A program made the position numbers and the translations under genes. From the NCBI GenBank assembly GCA_052144935.1, contig JBKQPR010000019.1:1-45366 (forward strand): a DNA stretch of 45,366 bases. Reading direction: 5' to 3'. The stretch is from JOPF133 sp052144935. GTDB lineage: Bacteria; Acidobacteriota; Terriglobia; Bryobacterales; Bryobacteraceae. Below are positions 1 to 9,540 of this stretch, in pieces. How positions within the stretch are numbered: the stretch's first letter is position 1; each line of letters begins with the position of its first letter. The notes under the pieces are model-generated. The model made no database searches and had not been told where the DNA came from. It saw only the letters and a list, made by a program, of their open reading frames with translations.

Positions 1-123
1 CGTCCGGTGCTCAGACTCCGACCTTCACCGATGATAGAAAGCCTCGCCGAAACGATACTCGCCAGGGCTGCCAGATTGAAGCCCCTTCAGCCGTGAAACC
101 GCGTTTTCACGCCGGATCCAAGT

Positions 124-1812
<1,689 letters not shown>

Positions 1813-1837
1813 GAGGCTGGCGCGCGAGACAAGGGTT

Positions 1838-1857
1838 GGCAGGCGGAAGCGCCTGCC
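1838..1857. terminator. GC-rich hairpin after the ATPase
   Basis: Perfect 8-bp inverted repeat GGCAGGCG/CGCCTGCC with a 4-nt loop, 25 nt after the ATPase stop codon. It has no T-tract, so it is either a weak terminator or a small interspersed palindrome. A related GCAGGC/GCCTGC hairpin lies at 38925-38945, also downstream of a gene. Confidence 0.35.
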
Positions 1858-1910
1858 CCACTTCGCAGGATCAACATGTAGCGATGAGGCGGCGGCGTTG
1901 CGGAGGGCCG

Positions 1911-1916
1911 TATAAT
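1911..1916 (+). promoter_or_regulatory. TATAAT -10 box, probably for a leaderless transcript
   Basis: A perfect TATAAT ends 8 nt before the ATG at 1925, and no Shine-Dalgarno sequence is visible. Transcription would start at or next to the start codon. No convincing -35 box is seen. Similar spacing occurs before the starts at 6688, 16770 and 43664. Confidence 0.45.
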
Positions 1917-1924
1917 CGAGGTGT

Positions 1925-2944
1925 ATGCGGGCTGCTCTCGTCCTACTCGCGGCGGTGTCGGCTTACGCCCAAACGGGCGAGGATGCGCGGCAGATCATCG
2001 AATCGCTTGCCACTGCGGTGCGCTCCGCGGGCAGCGTACGAGCCGAAGGCGTCAGCGTGGAGGATACCACAGGGCCTGCACCGTCGCGCCAGGAAACCCA
2101 CTTCGAGTTAGTCACACAGGGGCCGCTGTTGATGCGATACCGCGCGGTCAGCGGTCCCAACCGCGTCCTCCGGATTTGCGATGGCACGTCCCGATGGGAC
2201 TATCTTGAGGCGCCCAATTCGTATACCAGGGCTACGGAGGACGAAGCAATTTGCGCGCCGCCCGTGGCGGACTGGCAGGACCTGGCGGAGGATGTGGTCA
2301 GCGCCAGGATCACCGGCCGGTCCCATCCAGAAATCGAGGGCCACTCGCAGGAATGCGAGGTGATTGAGGTCTCCTACGGAACGCCCAAGCCGTTCGCGGA
2401 CGCAACGCTCGCAGCCGGAGGCCTGGCGCGCACCCTTTGTGTCGATCCGGTAAGGCACGTGATCCTGAGCGAGCAGATCCGGTATCCGGCCGCCGCCGGC
2501 CCAATCGGACCGTCGCAATACTCGATGACCATCGCTTACTCGCGCGTCGAATATAACCCTCCGCAAGACGCGGAGGTTTTTCAATTCCACCCTCCGGCTG
2601 GCAGTTCACAAGGCGGAGTCAGCCTGCCGCTGACAGGCGAAGGAGGCAGCGGCAGCTATGCCGGTCCGGGACCGGGTTCCTCGCCGCTCCTTTTGATTTC
2701 CAAGCGCGAACCGGAGTATTCTCCTGAAGCCCTCAAGGCCAAATTGCAAGGCTCGGTGCTGATCCGACTGGTGGTGGATGAGAACGGTGTTCCGCGAGAC
2801 ATGAAGGTGCTGCGCGGTCTCGGTATGGGGCTGGATGAGAAGGCCATCGAAGCAGTCAGCGGCTGGCGCTTCAAACCGGGCACGAGAGCCGGACACCGGA
2901 TCCCCACATTTGCGCAAGTGGAAGTGAGTTTCCGCATTCCATAA
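1925..2944 (+). CDS. Secreted TonB-C-domain (TonB family) protein
   Basis: A 339-residue exported protein. Residues 1-15 form a short signal peptide ending in AYA-Q. The middle (about 20-240) has the look of a LolA/MucB-like outer-membrane lipoprotein-sensing fold, but this is only a resemblance. The last ~85 residues are a recognisable TonB C-terminal domain: EPEYSPEALKAKLQGSV, then VVDENGVPRDMKVLRGLG, then a helix with KAIEAVSGWRFKP and the terminal strand. There is no transmembrane anchor or proline-rich spacer like classical TonB. It is therefore probably a periplasmic energy-transduction or scaffolding protein of the kind common in Acidobacteria, not the TonB of an ExbBD complex. It stands alone, convergent with the regulator gene at 2950 with 5 nt between the ends. 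Confidence 0.85.
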   Translation: MRAALVLLAAVSAYAQTGEDARQIIESLATAVRSAGSVRAEGVSVEDTTGPAPSRQETHFELVTQGPLLMRYRAVSGPNRVLRICDGTSRWDYLEAPNSYTRATEDEAICAPPVADWQDLAEDVVSARITGRSHPEIEGHSQECEVIEVSYGTPKPFADATLAAGGLARTLCVDPVRHVILSEQIRYPAAAGPIGPSQYSMTIAYSRVEYNPPQDAEVFQFHPPAGSSQGGVSLPLTGEGGSGSYAGPGPGSSPLLLISKREPEYSPEALKAKLQGSVLIRLVVDENGVPRDMKVLRGLGMGLDEKAIEAVSGWRFKPGTRAGHRIPTFAQVEVSFRIP

Positions 2945-2949
2945 CCGCG

Positions 2950-4311
2950 TTACTCCTTCGGCGCGATCCCCAGCGTCTTCATCTTGCGGTAGAGATTACT
3001 GCGCTCCAGGCCCACCAACTCGGCCGTCCTGGTCACATTCCCATTGGTCTCTTCCAGCTTCTTGAGGATGTACTCGCGCTCGGCCGCTTCGCGCACTTCC
3101 TGCAGGCTGCCGAAACGGTCGAGCGGCCGGTCCTGCTGCCGCCGCACGGCATGCAGCGGAATGTGGCGGGCATCCACGCGCACCTGCGGGTTCAGAATCA
3201 CGATGCGCTCGATCAGGTTCTTCAGCTCGCGGACGTTGCCCGGCCAGTGGTATTCGCAGAGAATCCGGTAAGCCTCCGGGGTCAGCTCCTTGGGCTTGCG
3301 CCCGTAAGCGGTGGTAAATTCGCGCAGGAAATGATCGGCCAGCAGCGGAATGTCCTCGCGCCGGTCGCGCAGAGGCGGCACGAAAAACGGCACCACGTTG
3401 AGGCGGTAGAAGAGGTCCTCGCGGAAGTTGCCGTGGTCGATCTGCTCTTCCAGATTCTTGTTGGTGGCCGCCACCACACGCACATCCACTTGTACGAATT
3501 CGGCCGCGCCCACCGGCTCGAAGCGCTGCTCGTCCAGCACGCGCAGCACTTTGGACTGCGTGCGCAGGCTCATGTCGCCCACTTCGTCCAAGAACAAGGT
3601 ACCGCCATCGGCCTTTTGAAACTTCCCGATCTTGCTTTCGAGCGCGCCGGCCAAACTGCCCTTGGTATGGCCGAACATCTCGCTTTCGATCAGCTCTTCG
3701 GGAATGGCCGCGCAGTTCACTTCCACGAACGGCTGGGCCGCGCGCGGGCTCAGCGCGTGAAGCGCGCGCGCCACCAGCTCCTTGCCCGTGCCGCTCTCCC
3801 CGTAAATCAGCACGCGCCCGTTGGTGCCGGCCATCAGCGAAAGCTGCTGGCGCAAGGCCTTCATGGGGACGCAGTCGCCGATGATGCGGTAACGCGCACC
3901 GCCATCGCCCTTCAAACGGCTGTTTTCGATGGCCAGGCTGCGGTGCGCCAGGGCGTTCTTCACCACCACCGACACTTTTTGAATGGAGAGCGGCTTCTCC
4001 ACGAAATCGAAGGCCCCCAGCTTGGTGGCCTTGACGGCCGCTTCGATGCTGCCGTGGCCCGAGATCACCACCACCACCGGACGGTCGCCGAAAGGGATCT
4101 CCTGAATGCGCGCCAGCACTTCCATGCCGTCCACGCCGGGCAGCCAGATGTCCAGCAGCACCAGCTCGTAATCGGCGCCGGGAAGGGCAGCCAGACAGCT
4201 TTCCCCGCTCTCCACAGCGTCCACCGCGTAGCCTTCGTCTTCCAGCACGCCGCCGAGCGACAGCCGGATATCGGGCTCGTCGTCGACGATCAGGATGCGC
4301 CGCGGCTTCAT
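2950..4311 (-). CDS. NtrX/NtrC-like response regulator with AAA+ and Fis-type HTH
   Basis: Response regulator of 453 residues. The receiver domain (1-125) has acidic residues D10/D11, phospho-acceptor D54 and K106. The AAA+ domain (about 143-380) has Walker A GESGTGKE at 171-178, Walker B with D242/E243, and the arginine-finger region. The C-terminus carries a Fis-type helix-turn-helix (about 415-447, TRTAELVGLERSNLYRKMK). It is the output partner of the kinase encoded just upstream, with a 4-nt ATGA overlap. Oddity: the GAFTGA loop that contacts sigma-54 reads GSLAGA at 218-223. The key Thr is Ala and the Phe is Leu, so classic sigma-54 activation is doubtful. NtrX proteins without a proper GAFTGA loop are known, which favours an NtrX-like role. 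Confidence 0.93.
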   Translation of the reverse strand: MKPRRILIVDDEPDIRLSLGGVLEDEGYAVDAVESGESCLAALPGADYELVLLDIWLPGVDGMEVLARIQEIPFGDRPVVVVISGHGSIEAAVKATKLGAFDFVEKPLSIQKVSVVVKNALAHRSLAIENSRLKGDGGARYRIIGDCVPMKALRQQLSLMAGTNGRVLIYGESGTGKELVARALHALSPRAAQPFVEVNCAAIPEELIESEMFGHTKGSLAGALESKIGKFQKADGGTLFLDEVGDMSLRTQSKVLRVLDEQRFEPVGAAEFVQVDVRVVAATNKNLEEQIDHGNFREDLFYRLNVVPFFVPPLRDRREDIPLLADHFLREFTTAYGRKPKELTPEAYRILCEYHWPGNVRELKNLIERIVILNPQVRVDARHIPLHAVRRQQDRPLDRFGSLQEVREAAEREYILKKLEETNGNVTRTAELVGLERSNLYRKMKTLGIAPKE

Positions 4312-6503
4312 ACTTTGGGGGTGCCCACTAGTGGGCCCGGCGCCGCGAAAGCTGAGGGTGCCGGGGGCGCCGCGGGCACCGGGGGCGTCGCGAAAGCTGA
4401 GGGTGCCGCGGGCAGCGGGGGCACCGCCGCCGCTTCCGGTATCTCCGACTCCATCAGGGCGGGAAGCTCCACCGTGAAGCGCGCGCCCACCGGCTGGTTA
4501 TCCTCCACGCGGATGTGCGCCCCGTGTTCGGCCACGATATGGCTGACGATCGCCAGGCCTAGCCCCGTGCCGCGCCCCTTGGTGGAGAAGTAAGGCAGAA
4601 AGAGCTTCTCCTTATCGTCCGGACTGACGCCGCATCCGGAATCGGCCACCACCAGCTCGACGGTCTCCGCGGTCCCCGTTTGCGTGGTGATGTACAGCTT
4701 CTTCACCAGTGAATCCTGCATGGCCTCGGCGGCGTTGTCCACCAGATTGATCACCACCCGCTGGAACTGCTCGCGGTCGAGGTTCACCGGCGGCAGCCCC
4801 TCGGCAAAGCTGGTCTGGATGGCGATGCCGTCCAGCCGGCCATGGAACACCGCCAGCGCCTGTTCCACCACTTCGTTCAGATCGGCGCGTACGGGCTGCG
4901 CCGAGGGGAATCGCGCGAACTGCGAGAACTCGTCCACCAGGGTCTTCACCGACTCCACCGATTTGGCGATCATGGCGGCGCACTCGCGCAGAATGCGCGC
5001 GCTCGCGGGCGGCAGATCCAGGCGCTCGAGCTGGCGGCCGATGCGCTCCGCCGAAAGCGCCATGGGAGTGAGCGGATTCTTGATCTCGTGCGCCACGCGC
5101 CGCGCCACCTCGTGCCAGGCGGCCGCCTTCTGGGCGCGCAGCAACTCGCTGGTGTCTTCCAGCACCAGCACGAAGCCCGAGGTCAGCTTCTCTTCCAGCG
5201 CGGAAACCGTGACGGCAAGCTGCAGCTTGCGGCTTTCGGTGCGCAGCTCGAGCTGGCGCGAAGCCGTGCCGGTGCGCCGCGCGCGCTTCATCAGGTACTT
5301 GATTTCGGCGGCATCCTCGCGCGAAAACAGGTCTTCCAACCGCGTGGCGCGCTCCACCGAAGCGGCCGGCAGAATCTTCGAAAGCGCCTGGTTCACGCGC
5401 TTGATGTAGCCATCCGCGCCGATGGAAATGACGCCCGTGGGAATGCTTTCCAGAATCGCCTCGGTGAAGCGGCGGCGCCGATCCAGCTCGCGGCTCGAGG
5501 ATTCCAGGTCCTGCGTCATCTGGTTGAAGCCGCGCACCAGCAGGGCCAGCTCGTCCACCGCCCGTACCTCCACGCGGTGTTGCAAGTTGCCGCGGCGCAC
5601 CTCTCCGAAGCCGTGCAGAATGGCGCTGATGGGTACGCTGATCTGCCTGGCCAGAAACACGGCGATCCAGGTGGTGACGAACAGCGCGAACAGGCCAATC
5701 AGGATCATCACCAGGGTGTAGAGGAATTTCGCCTGCACCAGGCCGTCCTTCAACTGGGTCCACTGGCGGTTGTAGTTTTCGATCTGCTGGAACTGGCCCT
5801 GGATGTCCAGAGGGATGGGCGCGGTCAACTCCGCGCGGCCGATGATTTGTCCGCCCTCCCGCACGGGGCTTTGGGCGCGCACGGCCCGTTCCTGGCTGGC
5901 GGGGTAATTATAAGGCCCCCAGGAGTCCGCCGGGGCGTCTCCCTGCACCGTAAAGAGGGCCGCCGATTCGGCCTGCTGCGCCTTGGCGAACTGTTCCAGA
6001 AAGTGGGGCGTGCGCGGGCCGCCGGTGAGCACGCGGATGGTCTCCGGCTGGGCGGCCAGCAGGGCCACCTGCGCCTTCACCTGGTCGCCCATCTCGCGCT
6101 CCATCTTGTTGGCCACGTCCAGGAAGAGCTGGCGCTCCTGATCCACCGGCTTGGTGAGCCAAACCTGCACGCTATGGCCCAGCACCTCGAAGCTGAACAG
6201 CAACAGGCAAACCACCGGCACGGCGCTGAGGGCCAGCGCGCCGAGCACCAGCTTGGTGCGGATGCGCGAGCCTTCCTGGTTGCTCTGCCGCGCGATCCAC
6301 AGCTTGGCGAATTCCCGGAACAGCAGGAAGCCCAGCGCCATCATGAGCACGAAGATGAGCAGCGAGGCGGCCCAGAAGATCAGCGTCTGGCGCGAATTGG
6401 CTGGCCCGAAGCGTCCCATATTAAAGGACCCCTGCCATGCCACCAGCAGGACTGAGACGGCCAGCGCCACCACGGCCGCCCAACGGAGTAGTCGCTTTTT
6501 CAC
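4308..6503 (-). CDS. NtrY-like membrane sensor histidine kinase
   Basis: Inner-membrane histidine kinase of 731 residues starting with GTG. It has three N-terminal membrane helices (about 8-24, 41-62, 84-107), a periplasmic sensor region, and a fourth helix near 259-287. These are followed by HAMP (about 282-336), a PAS domain (about 340-455), HisKA with phospho-acceptor His472 in AHEIKNP, and HATPase with N-box NLVDNAAEA (586-594), DSGCG (621-625) and GTGLGLA (645-651). This order is that of NtrY. It phosphorylates the downstream regulator, with which it overlaps by 4 nt. The last ~50 residues form a Pro/Ala tail containing a tandem repeat. The signal is unknown; nitrogen sensing should not be assumed because no nitrogen genes are adjacent. 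Confidence 0.93.
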   Translation of the reverse strand: MKKRLLRWAAVVALAVSVLLVAWQGSFNMGRFGPANSRQTLIFWAASLLIFVLMMALGFLLFREFAKLWIARQSNQEGSRIRTKLVLGALALSAVPVVCLLLFSFEVLGHSVQVWLTKPVDQERQLFLDVANKMEREMGDQVKAQVALLAAQPETIRVLTGGPRTPHFLEQFAKAQQAESAALFTVQGDAPADSWGPYNYPASQERAVRAQSPVREGGQIIGRAELTAPIPLDIQGQFQQIENYNRQWTQLKDGLVQAKFLYTLVMILIGLFALFVTTWIAVFLARQISVPISAILHGFGEVRRGNLQHRVEVRAVDELALLVRGFNQMTQDLESSSRELDRRRRFTEAILESIPTGVISIGADGYIKRVNQALSKILPAASVERATRLEDLFSREDAAEIKYLMKRARRTGTASRQLELRTESRKLQLAVTVSALEEKLTSGFVLVLEDTSELLRAQKAAAWHEVARRVAHEIKNPLTPMALSAERIGRQLERLDLPPASARILRECAAMIAKSVESVKTLVDEFSQFARFPSAQPVRADLNEVVEQALAVFHGRLDGIAIQTSFAEGLPPVNLDREQFQRVVINLVDNAAEAMQDSLVKKLYITTQTGTAETVELVVADSGCGVSPDDKEKLFLPYFSTKGRGTGLGLAIVSHIVAEHGAHIRVEDNQPVGARFTVELPALMESEIPEAAAVPPLPAAPSAFATPPVPAAPPAPSAFAAPGPLVGTPKV
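4341..4430. repeat. 45-bp tandem repeat in the kinase tail
   Basis: Two near-identical 45-bp copies, starting near 4341 and 4386 and sharing GCGAAAGCTGAGGGTGCCG, encode a Pro/Ala-rich repeat (AFATPPVPAAPPAPS type) at the extreme C-terminus of the sensor kinase. Confidence 0.7.
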
Positions 6504-6523
6504 GAGTTCAGGTCCTTAGTTCG

Positions 6524-6529
6524 ATTATA
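6524..6529 (-). promoter_or_regulatory. -10 box for the two-component operon
   Basis: On the minus strand TATAAT lies about 20 nt before the GTG start of the kinase gene at 6503. This leaves a short leader containing AGGACC as a weak ribosome site. A CTGACA lies further upstream, but its spacing (21 nt) is long for a -35 box. Confidence 0.4.
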
Positions 6530-6687
6530 CGGTGCGCGCGCGGGGATTCCTGTCAGCCCACGCCCGGCGCGGTGTTCTCAGCCGGTTTGGGTGCGATTGC
6601 GGGCATGTTCTGAGGCGATCCGGGCCGGTGGAAAAGAATTGCCGCCGCTCTCACTCTGCTCCCAAGAAATCGGCTATCGTTGAATCC

Positions 6688-6915
6688 ATGGCCCACCTGT
6701 CAATAGTGATGGTGGAGAGCTACGCCTTGAAGGAGCTTCCCGAGGCTGAGATGTGCCGAGTCGAAAAGCATGTCGCCCGTTGCGCCAAATGCCGGGATCA
6801 TCTGGAGGGAGAACTCGGATGGGCGGCGGCGATGCGATCTCCGTTCAGGAGGTACGTCGAAAAACTCATCGAGGAGGAAAGGAAGACGCGGCGCAAGGCT
6901 GGAACGGGCCAGTAG
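6688..6915 (+). CDS. Small zinc-finger (zf-HC2-like) protein
   Basis: A 75-residue soluble protein. Residues about 11-40 contain the anti-sigma-factor zinc-finger pattern, with a helix ELPEAEMCRVEKHVARC followed by CAKCRD, giving the H-x3-C-x2-C arrangement. Known proteins with this fold are zinc-binding anti-sigma factors, normally followed by a membrane segment that is absent here. This one could be a stand-alone regulator or a remnant. The ATG at 6688 was chosen over an upstream start in the same frame because the finger begins right after it. TATCGT sits 7 nt upstream and there is no Shine-Dalgarno. No sigma-factor gene is adjacent. Confidence 0.6.
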   Translation: MAHLSIVMVESYALKELPEAEMCRVEKHVARCAKCRDHLEGELGWAAAMRSPFRRYVEKLIEEERKTRRKAGTGQ

Positions 6916-6953
6916 GTGTCGCAACATTTTGATACTGACGGGCAGCGGTGGTC

Positions 6954-7373
6954 ATGTTGGACACTGCGCCGGAACGGAACATAGGAGTTGAGCGGATCAC
7001 CATCGAATCCGGCAACATGAATGGCGAACCCTGCCTCCGAGGTCTGCCGATAAAATTCTGGGACGTGTACCAGGATCTGGGATTCCATGGCATGACCGAA
7101 GACAAAGTTCTTCAGAAGTACCCTGAACTGGAGCCGGAAGACCTCGCCGCCGTTCGGGAGTATGCAGTTCACCTCATCAAAATGAGAACCCACGACGAGT
7201 TCACCGCACGAGCGATTCTACCTAAAGAACGCCTACGACACGGACCTATTTACAAAGGCAGTCAAAGGCAGGTGCAGGAACGCCACGATTGCCCGTTGGA
7301 ATGCTCAAGAGAATTGCTTCTACCACTGGCGCGAGAAGTTCGGGCGGTAGAATGGCCAGCAGCCCGCCGATAG
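6954..7373 (+). CDS. DUF433 antitoxin-like protein, C-terminus divergent
   Basis: Residues about 10-75 match the DUF433 pattern: ITIESGNMNGEPCLRG, IKFWDVYQDL, then an acidic PELEPEDLAAVREYA helix. DUF433 proteins are small VapB-like antitoxins, usually ~75-110 residues, followed by a PIN-like DUF5615 toxin gene. No such partner follows. After about residue 85 the sequence no longer looks like the family and runs into an inverted copy of a GC-rich repeat at 7371. The gene is probably 3'-truncated and orphaned. It could still be a functional DNA-binding protein. Confidence 0.6.
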   Translation: MLDTAPERNIGVERITIESGNMNGEPCLRGLPIKFWDVYQDLGFHGMTEDKVLQKYPELEPEDLAAVREYAVHLIKMRTHDEFTARAILPKERLRHGPIYKGSQRQVQERHDCPLECSRELLLPLAREVRAVEWPAARR

Positions 7374-7446
7374 GCCGGCGGCGCCGGCTTCCTCGATCGC
7401 TGCTCGGCGCCACTGCCGGCCGCCAAATGCGTCCGCCGCGGCCCTG
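7371..7446 (-). repeat. Inverted partial copy of the GC-rich mosaic repeat (block C)
   Basis: Read on the minus strand this stretch contains GGCGGCCGGCAGTGGCGCC followed by AGCAGCGATCGAGGAAGCCGG. This is very close to 39775-39835 and to part of the array at 39840-40452. It lies exactly between the divergent end of the DUF433 gene and the next truncated gene. Confidence 0.6.
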
Positions 7447-7495
7447 ATGGCGTTGATCAGTATCGCTCAAGTGGCATCACCGTCAGCATGGTACC

Positions 7496-7591
7496 ATGCG
7501 ATCATTCAGCAGCATGGTCCCGCCAGCCACCATCGCCCAACGGCTGAATCGCCAGGCCGGAATGGTCGAAGCCGTGATCGAATCGTGTTGA
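7496..7591 (+). CDS. Possible 31-residue leader peptide
   Basis: A mini-ORF (containing MVPPATIAQRLNRQAG) ends in a TGATG overlap with the ATG at 7591, so it could be translationally coupled to the next gene. Its composition is protein-like, but it has no recognised family. It may equally be a fragment. Confidence 0.25.
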   Translation: MRSFSSMVPPATIAQRLNRQAGMVEAVIESC

Positions 7592-8013
7592 TGCGTCTGC
7601 TGGACCGCCTGGACGCCTGGAAAACCAACTTCGGCCAGGGCGACACCCGGCAACTCGAAAAGCTCCTGACCGCTGCAGCTAGGTGGCGGCTCCGCACCCC
7701 GGCCGAAGCCATCCGCTTCCACGAGACCCTCCTCTGCCTGCGCGCCTATCCGCGAAGCTCGCGGGTCGCCCACCTCGCCGACCGGCTTCTCTTCCACTTC
7801 GCGGACCGCATCGCGCGGCTTGAATCCGCCGGTGCGGACGCCGAACCGTTCGAAGCTCCCCAAGTCTCGGGCATCGCCGGCACCTCGCTCGGCGCCAGCG
7901 TCAGAGTGGCGCTGCCCGCCACCGGCCCGCTTTCGGCTCGCGCCGTGAAAGTGATGATCGCGGAACTGGCCGACGGGTTGGCGTACGCGACGCCAGTAGA
8001 CTCATCCCCATAG
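7591..8013 (+). pseudogene. 5' fragment of a conserved hypothetical gene
   Basis: The first ~100 residues are clearly coding in style: WKTNFGQGDTRQLEKLL, EAIRFHETLLCLRAYPRSS, then the signature EAPQVSGIAGTSLGA. From memory, such SGIAGT segments belong to a much longer conserved hypothetical protein family (several hundred residues) found in Acidobacteria and Proteobacteria; its function is unknown. Homology stops near 7890. From there the frame is only the antisense of the opposite-strand gene and ends at 8013. The gene is therefore cut at a breakpoint near 7885-7905 and is unlikely to be functional. Confidence 0.6.
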
Positions 8014-9135
8014 GTGACGAACTGCGAGGCCGGAGAGCTGGTAGCAATCACGGAGGCCTCTGCGAGCGCCACATTCCCATTGTATTCGCGGAAGAGGGCG
8101 CTGGCCTTCACCGGTCCGGTGCAATTCGCAAGGGCCCAACCGGTCACCACGGGCAGGCCCGGTTGAGCGTCGGTTTGCCGTCGAGCAATCCCTCCGGCGG
8201 GGATCGTGTCATTGGTGGAAGAGAGCGCCGAGCCGCTGAAAACCAGAGCCAGCGGGCTCCCCGAATCGGAGTAGAGGGATGTGCTACAGGTAACCGCCTG
8301 GCTCGAAGCGTTCACGTACGTAAAAGTGGTACGCCAGACGTTGGCCGTGGCAATGTGGGCAAAATAGTAAACCGCCGGACCGGTGGTGGGAAGGCCGTCC
8401 GGCTGCCCGGGCGGCAGCGAAGAAATAACAGACGCGGCCTCGGCGTTCAACGACAAGCTGATAATGGGCGTCGAGGAAGAGAGGGTGATCGACCCCTGGA
8501 AGCTGGTCAAATCGAGCAGGGGTCCCAGGTTCTGGGAGCCGTGGGCCCCCCGCGGGCAGCGAGATACTCTGGCTGCCGATCACCGCCCCGGTTTGGTTTT
8601 TTGCGGTAAAGGTGACCGTCGCGGCATCCGGCGAAGGGTTGGCATACGCCACGCCGGTAGCCTGGTCAGCATACGTGACGAATTGGTTCGCCGGGAAAGT
8701 CATCGCCGGGACCGAAGCCTCCGCCTGGGCCACATTCCCGTTGTAGGACCGGAAGAGGGCGCTGGCCTTAACCGGCCCAGTACAGTTGGCGGCCGCCCAC
8801 CCGGTCACCACCGGCTGACTTGTCTGCGCGTCGGTTTGCCTGCGCGCAACTCCTCCAGCGGGGATGGTGTCAGTGGTTGACGTGAATGAGGCGCCGTTGA
8901 ACGAGAGAGGCAACGGACTCCCCGTGTCCGAGTAGAAGGAAGTGTTGCAGGTGACCGGCAGCGTCGTCTGGTTTACGTACGTAAAGCTGGTTCTCCAGAC
9001 GCCGGCCGACGCAATGTGGGCGAAGTAATAACTGAGCGTACCCTGGGCCGACGCGGCGCCTTCGAATGCCACGAGCGATGCTGAAAGCGTCAGAAACAGG
9101 GTTCCACGGCGAGACCGTCCGATGCTGCGAGCCAT
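7885..9135 (-). pseudogene. Secreted protein with two ~220-residue repeats, frameshifted and truncated
   Basis: The start at 9135 (MARSIGRSRRGTLFLTLSAS) has a good ribosome site, GGGAGG, and a signal peptide ending at ASA-Q. Two tandem domains follow, about 661 bp apart. Each runs YYFAHIA-VWRT-FTYVN, C-x-TS-YSD-GSPL, ARRQTDAQ, NCTGPVKASALFR-YNGNVA, VTYAD-TGVAYANPS. They look like beta-rich extracellular domains of acidobacterial surface proteins; the role is unknown. Between them the frame shifts at a run of six C residues (8546-8551). Removing one base restores SLPAGAHGSQNLG and continuous reading. The second domain ends abruptly at about 7890, at the same breakpoint that cuts the opposing gene. 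The C6 shift may be a sequencing error; the truncation looks real. Confidence 0.7.
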
Positions 9136-9540
9136 ATTCGCACACCTCCCGGCTAGCTCATCTCCAGATGATATAACGATCGTCCAGCCCAAGCGGTCAG
9201 GTGGGCGTGATCTCCGTCACACCTGCCTTGTCGCCATATGCCTACCGACCGGTGAGGATGGCGACCCGGCCCGCGAGAGTGACGCTGCCGGCGCTGGTGT
9301 TTGACGTGGGCGACATCTCGTGGGCAGCCCGCCAGTAGCCGAATCAGTCTTCCCGGCGTCCCGCCCGCCGCGCGGTGGGCGGCGGCCAGACGACACCTGG
9401 CGATTACGGCAAACTGGTTACTGGGTGCCAGACAGCAAGATCAACGCCCGTTTCATCGAACCCAGTGCTGTTGCAGCGCACCGAGAAACTGCCGCAGGGC
9501 GATGGTGTGGGCGCCCAGCGAGGAGGGTTTGAAGACACTT
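9136..9540. other. No confident gene; contains inverted repeat fragment
   Basis: Leader of the minus-strand gene, followed by non-coding-looking sequence. At about 9355-9395 it has a GC-rich stretch whose complement (CTGGCCGCCGCCCACCGCG) resembles part of the third unit of the mosaic repeat array near 40352. Short open frames here have no recognisable family. Confidence 0.4.

Noticed and set aside
4323..4336. Palindrome GCCCACTAGTGGGC as an operator
   Set aside because: It lies inside the coding end of the kinase gene and is probably part of the repeat-rich tail; no regulatory context.
3151..4593. Plus-strand open frame of 480 codons over the regulator
   Set aside because: Antisense of the clear receiver/AAA+ gene; His/Gln/Ala-rich composition typical of a shadow frame.
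4842..6455. Plus-strand 537-codon frame over the kinase
   Set aside because: Antisense of conserved HAMP-PAS-HisKA sequence.
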